From Serratia liquefaciens ATCC 27592 (GTDB lineage: Bacteria > Pseudomonadota > Gammaproteobacteria > Enterobacterales > Enterobacteriaceae), in assembly GCF_000422085.1 (NCBI RefSeq), contig NC_021741.1, positions 930,001 to 994,000 on the forward strand: DNA of 64,000 nt, read 5' to 3'. Shown in pieces: positions 1-8,568 of this stretch (position 1 is the stretch's first letter; each line of letters starts with the position of its first letter). The notes under the pieces were generated by a model. It saw only the letters and a program-made list of their open reading frames with translations. It was not told the DNA's origin and made no database searches. The position numbers were made by a program, and so were the translations under genes.

Positions 1-713
1 GAGGCAATCAGCACCGGCGCGCTCCAGGACTCCATTTCGCTGAGGGTCGAACCGGTAATCAGAATGGTTTCCCCCAGCGCTACGATCACGAATAGTTGGC
101 AGCGTTCCGCCAGATGATGGCCTTCGATAGTCCATTCGCTGCTGCTGTCGGAGCGACCCAGCACCGGTAAGCGGAAGCCGAACATCGGCGAAACGTATTC
201 GCACAATACGGCCAGGGCCCACAGCACCAGTCGGTTATGACCTTCCGCCAGGCCGCCAAGGATCCAGAACACCGCTGAAATACACATCCAGCCAAAAATA
301 CGGCGGAAGTTTTGTTTCAGTGGATGGCCGGCGGGCAGCAGCTTCAGCACCACGCACGATCTGCCTACCTGGATCGCCACGTAAAACAGCGCAAAAGTCA
401 GCCCGCGTTCGCCAAAGGCCTGTGGCAGAGCAGAAGAAGCGAACAGGCCCAACAACATGATGCCAAACAGCAGAATACGGATAGGACGGGTATCCGGGTT
501 AAACCAGTTGGTGACCCAGGCGGTGTATTGCCAGGCCAGCCAAACGGCGAACCACAGCAGCAGCGTTTCCACCGCGCCGGTCAGCGTCAGATGGTGCAGC
601 AGGTAGTGGGAAAGTTGGGTAACGGCAAAAACGTAAATCAGATCGAACAGCAGTTCCGAAAACGAAACCGAAGCGCCATGACCATCACGAACACGCAGTA
701 AGGTTTGCGACAT
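1..713 (-). CDS. LtrA-like (low temperature requirement A) membrane protein, 3' end outside window
   Basis: The gene reads leftward from an ATG at 713-711 and runs off the window edge, so only the first 237 codons or so are visible. It begins MSQTLLRVRDGHGASVSFSE and continues into ELLFDLIYVFAVTQLSHYLL, which matches the conserved opening of the bacterial LtrA family (family knowledge). Several hydrophobic helices follow, so it is a polytopic inner-membrane protein. The family was named from a Listeria cold-growth locus and its biochemical role is not established. Upstream, a divergent small secreted protein gene starts at 1021. Confident of family, not of function. Confidence 0.8.
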   Translation of the reverse strand, partial: MSQTLLRVRDGHGASVSFSELLFDLIYVFAVTQLSHYLLHHLTLTGAVETLLLWFAVWLAWQYTAWVTNWFNPDTRPIRILLFGIMLLGLFASSALPQAFGERGLTFALFYVAIQVGRSCVVLKLLPAGHPLKQNFRRIFGWMCISAVFWILGGLAEGHNRLVLWALAVLCEYVSPMFGFRLPVLGRSDSSSEWTIEGHHLAERCQLFVIVALGETILITGSTLSEMESWSAPVLIA

Positions 714-1020
714 AGGGAGTCCTTCCATAATGATAACCTTCGGAAATAGCGTAGTTCAGTCGCGGTTGCGGGGAGAAGAATCTTAAAAGGGGCGGTTTTT
801 ATATTCCTTGGCCAAACGGACTTTAAATTGTCATCTGTCAGGGGTAGAGTGACGGTATAGACCCGCTTTGTCCTGCCAGAGACATACCTGCACGTACTTC
901 CTCCTTATTTTCATCACAATGATTGATGTTCTTTACATTGGATTACGTCTGCTTTCATTGCCTGGTAGATAATTAACTCCACTGATACGAGAAAATAAAC
1001 AAAAACATCTGGAGTTCATT
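714..1020. other. Divergent intergenic region
   Basis: This 307-base gap separates the leftward LtrA-like gene from the rightward DUF1471 gene and should hold both promoters. A good ribosome-binding site (CTGGAG) lies just before 1021. I see no convincing sigma-70 pair, operator or small gene in the rest. Confidence 0.4.
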
Positions 1021-1305
1021 ATGAAACTATTACCTGGCATCGCAGCAGTTCTTTTGGCAGCCGCTTCATTCTCTTCCTTTGCAGCGCCGCTGTCATCGGT
1101 AAAACAGATCAATACAGAGCAGGCCAGCGGTATGCAAAGCCTTGGCGTAGTGTCGGTTTCCGGCGTTAGCGGTTCTCCGGGCGATGCGGTTCACGCACTG
1201 AAAGAAAAAGCTCAGGCGGACGGCGCCAGCAGCATTCGTATTATCGGGTTGGACACCCCGGGGGATTCCAGCAACTGGCGCGGTAATGCAGAAATATATC
1301 GTTAA
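1021..1305 (+). CDS. Small secreted DUF1471 (YdgH/BhsA/McbA-like) protein
   Basis: A 94-residue protein with a clear Sec signal peptide (about residues 1-21, ending FAA) and a mature part of about 70 residues. The mature part has the pattern of the YdgH/BhsA/McbA family (DUF1471), seen in LGVVSVSGVSG, then DAVHALKEKAQADGASSIRI and a short final strand. E. coli members of this family (BhsA, McbA, YhcN and relatives) are small periplasmic or outer-membrane stress and biofilm proteins. The gene stands alone and is followed by two hairpins. Which paralogue it corresponds to cannot be told from the sequence. Confidence 0.75.
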   Translation: MKLLPGIAAVLLAAASFSSFAAPLSSVKQINTEQASGMQSLGVVSVSGVSGSPGDAVHALKEKAQADGASSIRIIGLDTPGDSSNWRGNAEIYR

Positions 1306-1359
1306 TCGTCTGCAGTAAATAAAATTCGGCCACTGTAACAGGTGGCCGATAAAATAAAC

Positions 1360-1430
1360 GGGTGTGGATAATAATCTGACCGGTAATGCAATTGCTTGAT
1401 TACCTGACGATGATTTCCACACCCTTTTTT
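1360..1430 (+). terminator. Long stem-loop with T run after the DUF1471 gene
   Basis: Arms GGGTGTGGA (1360-1368) and TCCACACCC (1416-1424) are perfectly complementary and are followed directly by six T. The loop contains a further GGTAAT/ATTACC pairing. A smaller hairpin, TCGGCCAC/GTGGCCGA (1326-1349), precedes it. This is most likely the intrinsic terminator. Its size also leaves room for a stable 3'-end RNA. Confidence 0.65.
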
Positions 1431-1544
1431 ATCTGCGCTCGGTTGCATTTTATTACAACTGTGTCGGCGGTTTTAGGAAACATGTTAATGAATACTTAAG
1501 GAATTGGGGTCAGATTGGTGACTACTCAACCTAAGGAGGCCCCA

Positions 1545-2102
1545 ATGTTAAACGCGACACGGCTGCAACTGAAAAACCACTTTTCCTACCTCCAGCAGTT
1601 TATGGCTTCGCCGCGCACCATTGGTACGCTGGCACCTTCTTCCCCCTGGCTATGTCAGGCGATGTTGAATCAGGTTGAATGGACCGGGGCGCTGTCGATC
1701 GCCGAACTGGGCGCGGCGGACGGCGTGCTGACCAAACGGATATTAGGCCGGATGCGTGCAGATGCTTCGCTCGAGGCCTTTGAAATCCAATCTCATTTTG
1801 TTCATCAGCTGCGGAAAATTGACGATCGTCGCCTGCAAGTGATGGATCGCTCGGCTGAAGAGATGGCCGGCGATTATGACGTGGTGTTCTCTTGCCTGCC
1901 GTTGCTGTCGATCCCGCTAAAAATCAGCATGCGTATTTTGCAGCAGGCCCAGCAGCGTTTGCTCGCGCGCAACGGAACCTTGGTGCTGTTTCAGTACAGC
2001 CACCTGTCGGAAAAGCTGCTGTCCCGCTATTTTCACTGGAAGCGGCTGCGGGTGGTGCGCAACTTCCCGCCGGCGTTGGTTTACATTTGCACGCCGCGTT
2101 AG
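1545..2102 (+). CDS. SAM-dependent methyltransferase, phospholipid N-methyltransferase-like
   Basis: A class I methyltransferase of about 185 residues. Motif I is visible as IAELGAADGVLTKRIL. The N-terminal stretch (FMASPRTIGTLAPSSPWLC) resembles phospholipid N-methyltransferase (PmtA-like) and rRNA-methylase-like proteins that begin with a similar 'SPR..G...PSS' segment. The start at 1545 is chosen because AAGGAGG lies 8 bases upstream; an in-frame start 30 bases earlier lacks such a site. The substrate is unknown. The 3' end overlaps the convergent acetyltransferase gene by four bases. Confidence 0.7.
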   Translation: MLNATRLQLKNHFSYLQQFMASPRTIGTLAPSSPWLCQAMLNQVEWTGALSIAELGAADGVLTKRILGRMRADASLEAFEIQSHFVHQLRKIDDRRLQVMDRSAEEMAGDYDVVFSCLPLLSIPLKISMRILQQAQQRLLARNGTLVLFQYSHLSEKLLSRYFHWKRLRVVRNFPPALVYICTPR

Positions 2103-2563
2103 CCCAGCTTTTTTTCCATCACCACCACTTCGCCATCATATTGCCGTCGGCGTTCGATGGTCTGCCAGCCCCAACCCGCATACAGCGCCTCGGATTTATC
2201 GGTGATCAGGTGCAATACGGGGTGATTGCGTTGGCGTGCCAACAACACGATGGCCGCCTCCAGCCGTTGCGCAATGCCCTGGCGACGGTGATCCGGGTGG
2301 ACGAATACGCCGGCCAGCCAGGGAGAAAGGTCCATCCGATGATGATCGTCGCTCGGCCACAGGCTGGCCATGCCCAGCGGGCGTTCGTCCTCGATCGCCA
2401 GCAGGGTGGTGTAATCTTCGCTCGGCTGCGCGCACTGGGCAAAGCGTTGGCGCGTGCGTTCCAGTGAACCGCCGCGTTGCGAACCCCATTGACCAAACGC
2501 CCATGCGGCGCAAACGTCGCTGAACTGTGGGCACTCCGCCAATGGAATAATACGTTGGGTCAT
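2099..2563 (-). CDS. GNAT-family N-acetyltransferase
   Basis: A 154-residue GNAT protein starting MTQRIIPLAECPQFSD. The acetyl-CoA-binding motif A appears as GVFVHPDHRRQGIAQRLEAA, with the typical R/Q-x-x-G-I/A turn, followed by the usual C-terminal GWQ segment. The start at 2563 is preceded by AGGAGG with a 6-base gap; the longer in-frame extension to 2662 is not needed. The substrate cannot be predicted. Converges with the methyltransferase gene. Confidence 0.8.
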   Translation of the reverse strand: MTQRIIPLAECPQFSDVCAAWAFGQWGSQRGGSLERTRQRFAQCAQPSEDYTTLLAIEDERPLGMASLWPSDDHHRMDLSPWLAGVFVHPDHRRQGIAQRLEAAIVLLARQRNHPVLHLITDKSEALYAGWGWQTIERRRQYDGEVVVMEKKLG

Positions 2564-2730
2564 CTCGGTACCTCCTGAATTATCTGCAATCTGGCTTGCC
2601 ACAGATCGCATTATCGACCGATTTTTTAACTTTATAAAACGGCATTTACAGCGATTTTTCACGTATCAGCGCCGAAATAGCGTGATTCAGCGGATTTAAC
2701 CGATCCGCCAAGCGTTGTGATTGAAAGTGT

Positions 2731-2749
2731 TAATGAGAGTGATTATCAT
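2731..2749. promoter_or_regulatory. Fur box upstream of siderophore uptake pair
   Basis: The 19-mer TAATGAGAGTGATTATCAT closely follows the Fur consensus GATAATGATAATCATTATC, including the ATGA...ATTATCAT halves. It lies about 30 bases before the start of the siderophore-binding protein gene, where Fur-Fe2+ repression would be expected. Seen by eye, not scored. Confidence 0.7.
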
Positions 2750-2779
2750 GCGCGCATATTTTACCGATCCGGCTTACCC

Positions 2780-3895
2780 ATGCGCAATTCCCTCATGTTA
2801 CTGCTGTTTTCCTTGCTGCTTGGCGTTTTTAACGTTCAGGCGAAAATGGTCACCGACATCACTGGTCGCCAGGTTGAGGTGCCGGATAATCCGCAGCGCA
2901 TCGTGGTTGGCGAAAGCCGCATGCTGTATACCCTGGCGTTGCTGGAGCCGGGTAATCCTGCACAACGAATTGTCGGCTGGCCGGAAGACATGGCGCGTTT
3001 CGATGCGCAAAGCTGGCAGCTGTATACGCAGAAATTTCCTCAGATCAAAGCCATACCCTCTATCAGCAAGGGCAACTTCCGCCAGGTTAACATTGAAAAT
3101 CTGATCCAGTTGAAACCGGATCTGGTGATCCTTGCCCGCTATGCGAAGGAGGAGGGCGACAGCGATTTGCTGCTAACGGCGCTGAGTAAGGCGGGTATTG
3201 CCGTTATCTACGTCGATTTACGGGTCGACCTGCTGCATAACACCGTACCCAGCGTTCGACTGCTGGGTGAGGTGCTCAACCGTCAGCAGCGTGCGGAGCA
3301 GTTTATCGACTTCTACCAGCAGCATATGGCGGTGATCCAGCAGCGTCTGGCCAGCTATCGGGGGCCAAAGCCCAAGGTCATGCTGCATTTGCACCTCGGG
3401 CGGCGTGAAACCTGCTGCACCACCGCGGCTCATGGCAATCTCGGCGATCTGCTGGCCTTTGCCGGCGGCGACAATATCGCCAGCGCCAGTATCAAAGGGG
3501 TTTATGGGGAACTGAACCCGGAAACCATTCTGACCGCCAATCCTGATATTTACATTGCCACCGGCATGGCCGGTCCACAGGGTAAGCGCTTTTCCGATTT
3601 GCGTCTGGGGCCGCTGGTTACCCAGCAGGAAGCGGATGAAAGCTTCCGTCAGATCATGCAAAAACAGCCGATGCTCGCCAACCTGAAAGCGATAAAAAAT
3701 CATCAGGCCTGGAGTATCTGGCACAACTTCTATCTCAGCCCGTACCACGTCGTGGCGGTCGAAATGTTCGCCAAAGCGTTTTACCCGGATCTGTTTGCTG
3801 ACATCAACCCGCAACAGACCTTTAAGCAACTCTATCAACAATTTTTGCCGTTACCTTTTTCAGGGACCTATTGGAGTCAGTTACAAAATGAATAA
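2780..3895 (+). CDS. Periplasmic iron(III)-siderophore-binding protein (FepB/FhuD class)
   Basis: A substrate-binding protein of the ABC siderophore/cobalamin class (COG0614 type), about 371 residues. The signal peptide MRNSLMLLLFSLLLGVFNVQA ends near residue 21. The mature protein opens with the family pattern VTDITGRQVEVPDNPQRIVV. A C-terminal lobe segment reads LNPETILTANPDIYIATG. The start at 2780 is chosen because it puts the signal peptide at the N terminus; an in-frame start at 2717 would bury it. A Fur box precedes it, and the receptor gene overlaps its stop by eight bases. No permease or ATPase gene is adjacent, so it must use transporter parts encoded elsewhere. Confidence 0.85.
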   Translation: MRNSLMLLLFSLLLGVFNVQAKMVTDITGRQVEVPDNPQRIVVGESRMLYTLALLEPGNPAQRIVGWPEDMARFDAQSWQLYTQKFPQIKAIPSISKGNFRQVNIENLIQLKPDLVILARYAKEEGDSDLLLTALSKAGIAVIYVDLRVDLLHNTVPSVRLLGEVLNRQQRAEQFIDFYQQHMAVIQQRLASYRGPKPKVMLHLHLGRRETCCTTAAHGNLGDLLAFAGGDNIASASIKGVYGELNPETILTANPDIYIATGMAGPQGKRFSDLRLGPLVTQQEADESFRQIMQKQPMLANLKAIKNHQAWSIWHNFYLSPYHVVAVEMFAKAFYPDLFADINPQQTFKQLYQQFLPLPFSGTYWSQLQNE

Positions 3896-6017
3896 TACCC
3901 AGCGCGGCTGGTGGTGCGCACTGCCTCTGGCGGCCTGTGCTTCTGCTCCGGCGATCGGCGCCGACAAAACCGCCGAAAAAGAACCAGGGGAAACCCTGGT
4001 GGTGGTCGGCCAGGCCTCTGCGAAGGGCGTGCAAAGTTATCAGCCGCTGACCAGCGTGACCGCCACCCGAACTGAGACCAGCCTGCTGAACGTGCCGCAG
4101 GCAATCGACGTGGTGCCGCAGCAGGTGCTTACCGATCAGGCGGTCAGCAGCCTGGATGAAGCGCTGTATAACGTCAGTGGCATTACCCAGGCGAACACCT
4201 TGGGCGGTACCCAGGACGCGGTGATGAAGCGCGGTTTTGGTGATAACCGCGACGGCTCCATTTTGCGTGACGGCGTGCGTTCGGTGCAGGCGCGTAATTT
4301 TACCCCGACCACTGAGCGGGTTGAGGTGCTGAAAGGCCCGGCTTCGATGCTTTACGGCATGGGGGAACCGGGCGGGATGATCAACATGATCACCAAAAAG
4401 CCGCAGCTGCAGCAGCGCACCCATGTGGAAGGCTGGGGCAGCAGCTTCAAGGGCGGCGGTGGTCAGTTGGACGTCACCGGTCCGCTTGGTACCTCCGGGT
4501 TCGCCTACCGGATGATTGTCGATCACGATGAAACCGATTACTGGCGTAACTTTGGCCGTAACCGCCAAACGGTGATTGCGCCGTCGCTGATGTGGTACGG
4601 CGAGAGCACCACGGTACGCGTTGCCTACGAACATATGGAATATCTGGTGCCGTTTGACCGCGGCACCATCATTGATTCACGCACCGGCAAGCCGGTAAAT
4701 ACGCCGCGCGACCGCCGTTTCGACGAAAGTTATAACGCCACGCGGGGCGATCAGGACAGCGTCACCCTGCAGGTTGATCAGGTGCTGAATGAAAGCTGGA
4801 AAAGCTCTCTGACCTACGCCTATAGCCGTAACAGTTACAGTGACAATCAGGCGCGCGCGCTGGCTTTGGATCCTGAAACTGGCGTGCTGTCGCGCCAGGC
4901 CGACTCCACCGCCCATGCTGTCAGCCATGCCAACGCGGTACAGCTGACGCTCAACGGTGACGTTGACTGGGGCAGCATCAACCACCAGATGCTGTTTGGC
5001 TTTGATTTTGAAGATAACCGTACCTACCGCGGCGATATGATCCGTGGCAAGAAGAACAGCGATTTCAATATCTATGATCCGGTGTATGGCCTGATGCCAA
5101 CCTCGAACGCCGTCAGTGCCAAAGACAGCGATCAGCGTGAAAACCTCACCAGCTACGGCTGGTTTATGCAGGATTCCGTTCAATTGACCGATAAATGGTT
5201 GGTGATGGGCGGGCTGCGTTATGACGCTTTTGACGTTTTTGCCGGTAAAGGGCGGCCGTTTGTCACCAACACCGACAGCTCCGACGGCAAATTGGTGCCG
5301 CGCGCCGGGGTGGTCTACAAACTGACGCCCTATGTGTCGCTGTACAGCAGTTACACCGAGTCTTTCAAGCCAAACTCGTCCATTGCCAGCCAGATTGGCT
5401 CATTGCCGCCGGAACAGGGTAAGGCCTGGGAAGTCGGCAGCAAGGTCGAATTGCCCAACGGCGTTACCGGGACCCTGGCGTTGTTCGACATCACCAAACG
5501 TAACGTGATGGTCAGCGAACTGGTGGGTGGTGAAACCGTCACCCGAACCGCCGGACGCGTACGCTCGCAGGGCGTGGAATTGGATGTTGCCGGCAACATC
5601 ACTGATTCGTTAAGCATGATCGGATCTTACGCATACACCGATGCGCGGGTGGTAGATGACCCGGACAACAAGGGTAAGGAGATGACCAACGTGGCGCGCC
5701 ATACCGCCTCGCTGTTCCTGACGCAGGATCTGGGTTCCCCAGGGCTGTATAGCGGCGACAACGTACGCATTGGCGCAGGGGCGCGTTATGTTGGCCGTCG
5801 TCCAGGCGACGCTGCCAACAGTTTCAGTCTTGATAATTACACCGTTGCCGATGCCTTCGCCGCTTACACCATGCCGGTGCAGGGTTATCGGGTGAAGTGG
5901 CAATTGAACGTGAAGAATCTGTTCGACAAAACCTATTACCCTTCCAGCGGCGGCAATTTGCGCGTGGCTGTAGGGGAACCGCGAGAAGTGGTGCTGCGCG
6001 CCAGTGTCGACTTCTGA
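3888..6017 (+). CDS. TonB-dependent siderophore receptor (ferrichrome/ferrioxamine-type)
   Basis: A 709-residue outer-membrane receptor. Residues 1-24 form a signal peptide, and the TonB box is ETLVVV at 35-40. The plug domain (about 55-190) holds LNVPQAIDVVPQQVL, RDGVRS and VEVLKGPASMLYG. The rest is a 22-strand barrel ending VVLRASVDF, with the terminal phenylalanine expected by the BAM complex. The pattern fits the FhuA/FoxA/FcuA-like siderophore receptor family; the exact ligand cannot be read. The start at 3888 has TTGGAG upstream and overlaps the end of the binding-protein gene, so the two are co-translated under one Fur box. Confidence 0.9.
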   Translation: MNNTQRGWWCALPLAACASAPAIGADKTAEKEPGETLVVVGQASAKGVQSYQPLTSVTATRTETSLLNVPQAIDVVPQQVLTDQAVSSLDEALYNVSGITQANTLGGTQDAVMKRGFGDNRDGSILRDGVRSVQARNFTPTTERVEVLKGPASMLYGMGEPGGMINMITKKPQLQQRTHVEGWGSSFKGGGGQLDVTGPLGTSGFAYRMIVDHDETDYWRNFGRNRQTVIAPSLMWYGESTTVRVAYEHMEYLVPFDRGTIIDSRTGKPVNTPRDRRFDESYNATRGDQDSVTLQVDQVLNESWKSSLTYAYSRNSYSDNQARALALDPETGVLSRQADSTAHAVSHANAVQLTLNGDVDWGSINHQMLFGFDFEDNRTYRGDMIRGKKNSDFNIYDPVYGLMPTSNAVSAKDSDQRENLTSYGWFMQDSVQLTDKWLVMGGLRYDAFDVFAGKGRPFVTNTDSSDGKLVPRAGVVYKLTPYVSLYSSYTESFKPNSSIASQIGSLPPEQGKAWEVGSKVELPNGVTGTLALFDITKRNVMVSELVGGETVTRTAGRVRSQGVELDVAGNITDSLSMIGSYAYTDARVVDDPDNKGKEMTNVARHTASLFLTQDLGSPGLYSGDNVRIGAGARYVGRRPGDAANSFSLDNYTVADAFAAYTMPVQGYRVKWQLNVKNLFDKTYYPSSGGNLRVAVGEPREVVLRASVDF

Positions 6018-6107
6018 TTTTTCGTACAGGAATACGTCCCGGCGAGCAGGTATCTGCCGTCGGGGAAATCTGGTTAAATAGCCGGCCCCGTTGTTAAGGA
6101 GAACCCG

Positions 6108-6626
6108 ATGAGCCTGCAAATCCGTTTGGCGCAGCCACAGGATATCGCTCAACTGATAGCCGTTGAGCGCTCGGCGGCGCAGCTGTTTCATCAACAACCG
6201 GCCTGGCGTTTTATCGCTGAAGGTCCGGTGATGAGCGCAGAGCAGCATGCTGATTTTATTCAGCGACAGAATGAATGGCTGGCGGAAGGTGCGGCGGGGG
6301 AGGTTGCCGGCTTTATCGCCGTCGTGCCACAACAGCAGGATTGGCATATCGCCGAACTGTCTGTGGCTGCCAACTGGCAACGTCAGGGCATCGGGCGCCA
6401 CCTGCTCGTTGAGGTTGCGGCACTGGCCGCGTTATCGGGCGCGCAGCGCCTGACGCTAACCACTTTTATTGACGTGCCCTGGAATGCGCCTTATTACCGG
6501 CGTCTGGGGTTCAGTCCGATAGCCGCCGAACGGCTCAGCCTGTCGTTGAGGGCAAGGTTGGCGGAAGAGGTGGCGCAGGGTTTTGCTGCAGGCAGCCGCT
6601 GTGCCATGGAATTTACACTATCGTAA
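6108..6626 (+). CDS. GNAT-family N-acetyltransferase
   Basis: A 172-residue GNAT enzyme starting MSLQIRLAQPQDIAQLIAVE, with AAGGAG before the ATG. Motif A is visible as ELSVAANWQRQGIGRHLLVE, and the C-terminal motif B region reads NAPYYRRLGFSPI, typical of acyl-CoA N-acyltransferases. The substrate is unknown. It is unrelated to the preceding receptor apart from orientation. Its stop codon lies inside the predicted TyrR box of aroL. Confidence 0.85.
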   Translation: MSLQIRLAQPQDIAQLIAVERSAAQLFHQQPAWRFIAEGPVMSAEQHADFIQRQNEWLAEGAAGEVAGFIAVVPQQQDWHIAELSVAANWQRQGIGRHLLVEVAALAALSGAQRLTLTTFIDVPWNAPYYRRLGFSPIAAERLSLSLRARLAEEVAQGFAAGSRCAMEFTLS

Positions 6627-6657
6627 ATATTGAAATACAGGCTGATGGCGGTATGAT
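6622..6657 (+). promoter_or_regulatory. aroL promoter with overlapping TyrR-like box
   Basis: TTGAAA (6630-6635) and TATGAT (6652-6657), 16 bases apart, make a strong sigma-70 promoter upstream of aroL. The 18-mer CGTAAATATTGAAATACA (6622-6639) follows the TyrR pattern TGTAAA-N6-TTTACA with the invariant G and C in place, and covers the -35 element. In E. coli aroL is repressed by TyrR. An extra TTTAC half lies just upstream at 6612-6616. Confidence 0.5.
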
Positions 6658-6741
6658 GCAGCAACTACGCCATCGCACGATCTGCACGCTGGATTTTGGC
6701 GTGCTAACGCATTCAAGTCACCGTATAAGGGACAACCCGTA

Positions 6742-7266
6742 ATGACACAAACCATTTTCATGGTGGGCGCGCGCGGCGCCGGTAAAACCACGGTGGGCAG
6801 TGCACTGGCGTTGGCGCTGGGCTATCAATTCACCGATACCGATCTGTTTATGCAACAGACCACGCAAATGAGCGTGGCGGAAATGGTCGCAAATGAAGGC
6901 TGGCTGGGATTTCGCCGCCGTGAAAGCATTGCTCTGCAAACCGTCACCCAACCGTCAACTGTAGTTGCCACAGGTGGCGGTGCGATCCTGGCGGAAGAGA
7001 ACCGTCAATTTATGCGTCAGCACGGCACCGTCATTTATCTGCGCTCACCGGCCGAGGTGTTGGCGCAGCGGCTGGAAGAGTACCCGCAAGACGCGCAACG
7101 CCCCACGCTGACCGGTCGTCCGATCGCTGAGGAGATGCTGGAAGTGCTGGCCGCCCGCGAGGCCTTGTATCAGGAGACCGCGCACTACGTGATGGACGGT
7201 ACCGGTAACCCACAGCAGGTGGTTGAAAAGATCCTCGCCGTACTGCAATTGGAAACGGTAAAGTAA
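6742..7266 (+). CDS. aroL: Shikimate kinase II
   Basis: A 174-residue shikimate kinase, the same length as the E. coli enzyme. It phosphorylates shikimate at O3 with ATP in the aromatic amino acid pathway. The Walker A loop is GARGAGKTT (residues 8-16). The shikimate-binding DTD (DTDLFM) and the FRRRE and GGG (ATGGGAIL) motifs are present, as is the lid arginine in [10 protein letters not shown]. Its place fits the conserved aroL-yaiA-aroM order, though here yaiA is 3 kb away. Transcription probably starts at the promoter described just upstream. Confidence 0.93.
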   Translation: MTQTIFMVGARGAGKTTVGSALALALGYQFTDTDLFMQQTTQMSVAEMVANEGWLGFRRRESIALQTVTQPSTVVATGGGAILAEENRQFMRQHGTVIYLRSPAEVLAQRLEEYPQDAQRPTLTGRPIAEEMLEVLAAREALYQETAHYVMDGTGNPQQVVEKILAVLQLETVK

Positions 7267-7387
7267 TCCCCTCTGACATTTTCGGGCACCGTGCCGCGTG
7301 CCCGAGCGCTTCGTATCTTCCCTTGGTTTTTGCCTTCGCCGCAGATTGCGCTTGCTTTTATAAATGATGAATGACATATATAAAATA

Positions 7388-7401
7388 ATGATGACCATCA
7401 T
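7388..7401. promoter_or_regulatory. Palindrome upstream of the aldo/keto reductase gene (candidate TetR operator)
   Basis: ATGATG-AC-CATCAT is a perfect inverted repeat about 40 bases before the reductase start. Its right half reads on as CATCATCTATT, an 11-mer found again before the downstream tetR gene (8503-8513). A shared operator for the TetR-family repressor is inferred. Confidence 0.45.
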
Positions 7402-7439
7402 CTATTTTGATAAATGCAACGTAATCGTGAGGTTTTACC

Positions 7440-8486
7440 ATGAAATACACCACCTTTGGCCGCAATACCGGCCTGCGCGTTTCTGAACTGGCATTAGGAA
7501 CCGGCAACTTTGGCACCGGCTGGGGCTACGGTTCGGAAAAAGAACAGGCCAAACAGGTTTTCGATCGTTATGTCGACGCCGGCGGCAACTTTATCGACAC
7601 GGCTGATACTTACCAATTCGGCCAGTCAGAACAGATGGTAGGGGATTTCATCGCCGCCGAACGCGACCGTTTCGTGGTCGCCACTAAATACACCTTGGGT
7701 GCTGCGCCGGACGCGGGTATTGCCTCTACCGGCAACAGCCGCAAAAACATGATTGCCTCGGTAGAGAGCAGCCTGAAGCGGCTGAAAACCGATCGTATCG
7801 ATCTGCTGTGGGCGCATTTTTCCGACAACCTGACGCCGCTTGAAGAGATCGTTCGCAGCTTTGACGATCTTATCCGCGCCGGCAAGATCCAATATGCCGG
7901 GTTGTCCAACTTCCCAGCCTGGCGCATTGCCCGCGCAGATACGCTGGCAGAACTGCGTGGCTGGGCGCGCATTGCAGGTATACAGGTGGAATACAGCCTG
8001 GTAGAGCGGACCGCAGAACGTGAATTGCTGCCGATGGCCGAAGCGCTGGGGATGGCCGCCACCCTGTGGTCGCCGCTGGGCGGTGGTTTGTTGACCGGGA
8101 AGTATCGCCATAGCGATGCTGGTCGATTGAGTGAGTTGGGGCGCCTGGTGCATCGCGAAAAAGACACCGCGTTGCTGGATGAAGTGCTGGCGATTGCGCA
8201 AGAACACCAGGCCCTGCCGACCCACGTTGCTATCGCCTGGCTGCGCAACAGGGCCGCGCATTCCAGCACCAGTCTGATCCCTATTCTGGGTTCGCGCACG
8301 CTGGACCAGTTAGAGGATACGCTGGCGGCGCTTGATTTGACGTTGGACGAGCAGCAGATGGCGCGTCTGGATCGGGTCAGCGCGATTGAACCGGGCACGC
8401 CTCACCGGCAGATTGCCCACACGCTGGCGCGTGCGCAGGGCGGTGACAGTTCCCGCTTTGCCGCGCCGCGTACCCCGCGCGCCTGA
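7440..8486 (+). CDS. Aldo/keto reductase family oxidoreductase
   Basis: A 348-residue NAD(P)H-dependent aldo/keto reductase of the soluble TIM-barrel family. The catalytic tetrad can be placed: Asp and Tyr in DTADTYQFG, Lys in VATKYTLG, and His in WAHFSDN. The cofactor-binding end carries IPILGSRTLDQLEDTLAAL. The start has GAGGTTTT upstream. It is followed by a TetR-family gene, and both carry a related palindrome, so it is probably repressed by that protein and induced by a small electrophile or aldehyde. The true substrate cannot be told. Confidence 0.88.
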   Translation: MKYTTFGRNTGLRVSELALGTGNFGTGWGYGSEKEQAKQVFDRYVDAGGNFIDTADTYQFGQSEQMVGDFIAAERDRFVVATKYTLGAAPDAGIASTGNSRKNMIASVESSLKRLKTDRIDLLWAHFSDNLTPLEEIVRSFDDLIRAGKIQYAGLSNFPAWRIARADTLAELRGWARIAGIQVEYSLVERTAERELLPMAEALGMAATLWSPLGGGLLTGKYRHSDAGRLSELGRLVHREKDTALLDEVLAIAQEHQALPTHVAIAWLRNRAAHSSTSLIPILGSRTLDQLEDTLAALDLTLDEQQMARLDRVSAIEPGTPHRQIAHTLARAQGGDSSRFAAPRTPRA

Positions 8487-8499
8487 CTCTTTGGATGAA

Positions 8500-8547
8500 A
8501 GGCATCATCTATTGAGCGCTGTCGGTGGATAGCCTAAGATGATGCCT
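8500..8547. promoter_or_regulatory. 11-bp inverted repeat before tetR gene
   Basis: AGGCATCATCT (8500-8510) and AGATGATGCCT (8537-8547) are exact reverse complements separated by 26 bases, just upstream of the TetR-family start. One half contains the CATCATCTATT word shared with 7396-7406. It may be an autoregulatory operator. A transcript hairpin is an alternative, but there is no T run. Confidence 0.45.
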
Positions 8548-8568
8548 GATTGATAAGGAGAAAATGCC

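Noticed and set aside
312..701. 129-codon plus-strand frame over the LtrA-like gene
   Set aside because: Antisense to a recognisable LtrA N terminus.
7282..7305. TCGGGCAC/GTGCCCGA hairpin after aroL as terminator
   Set aside because: The stem is good but no T run follows; it was left out of the feature list because its role is unclear.
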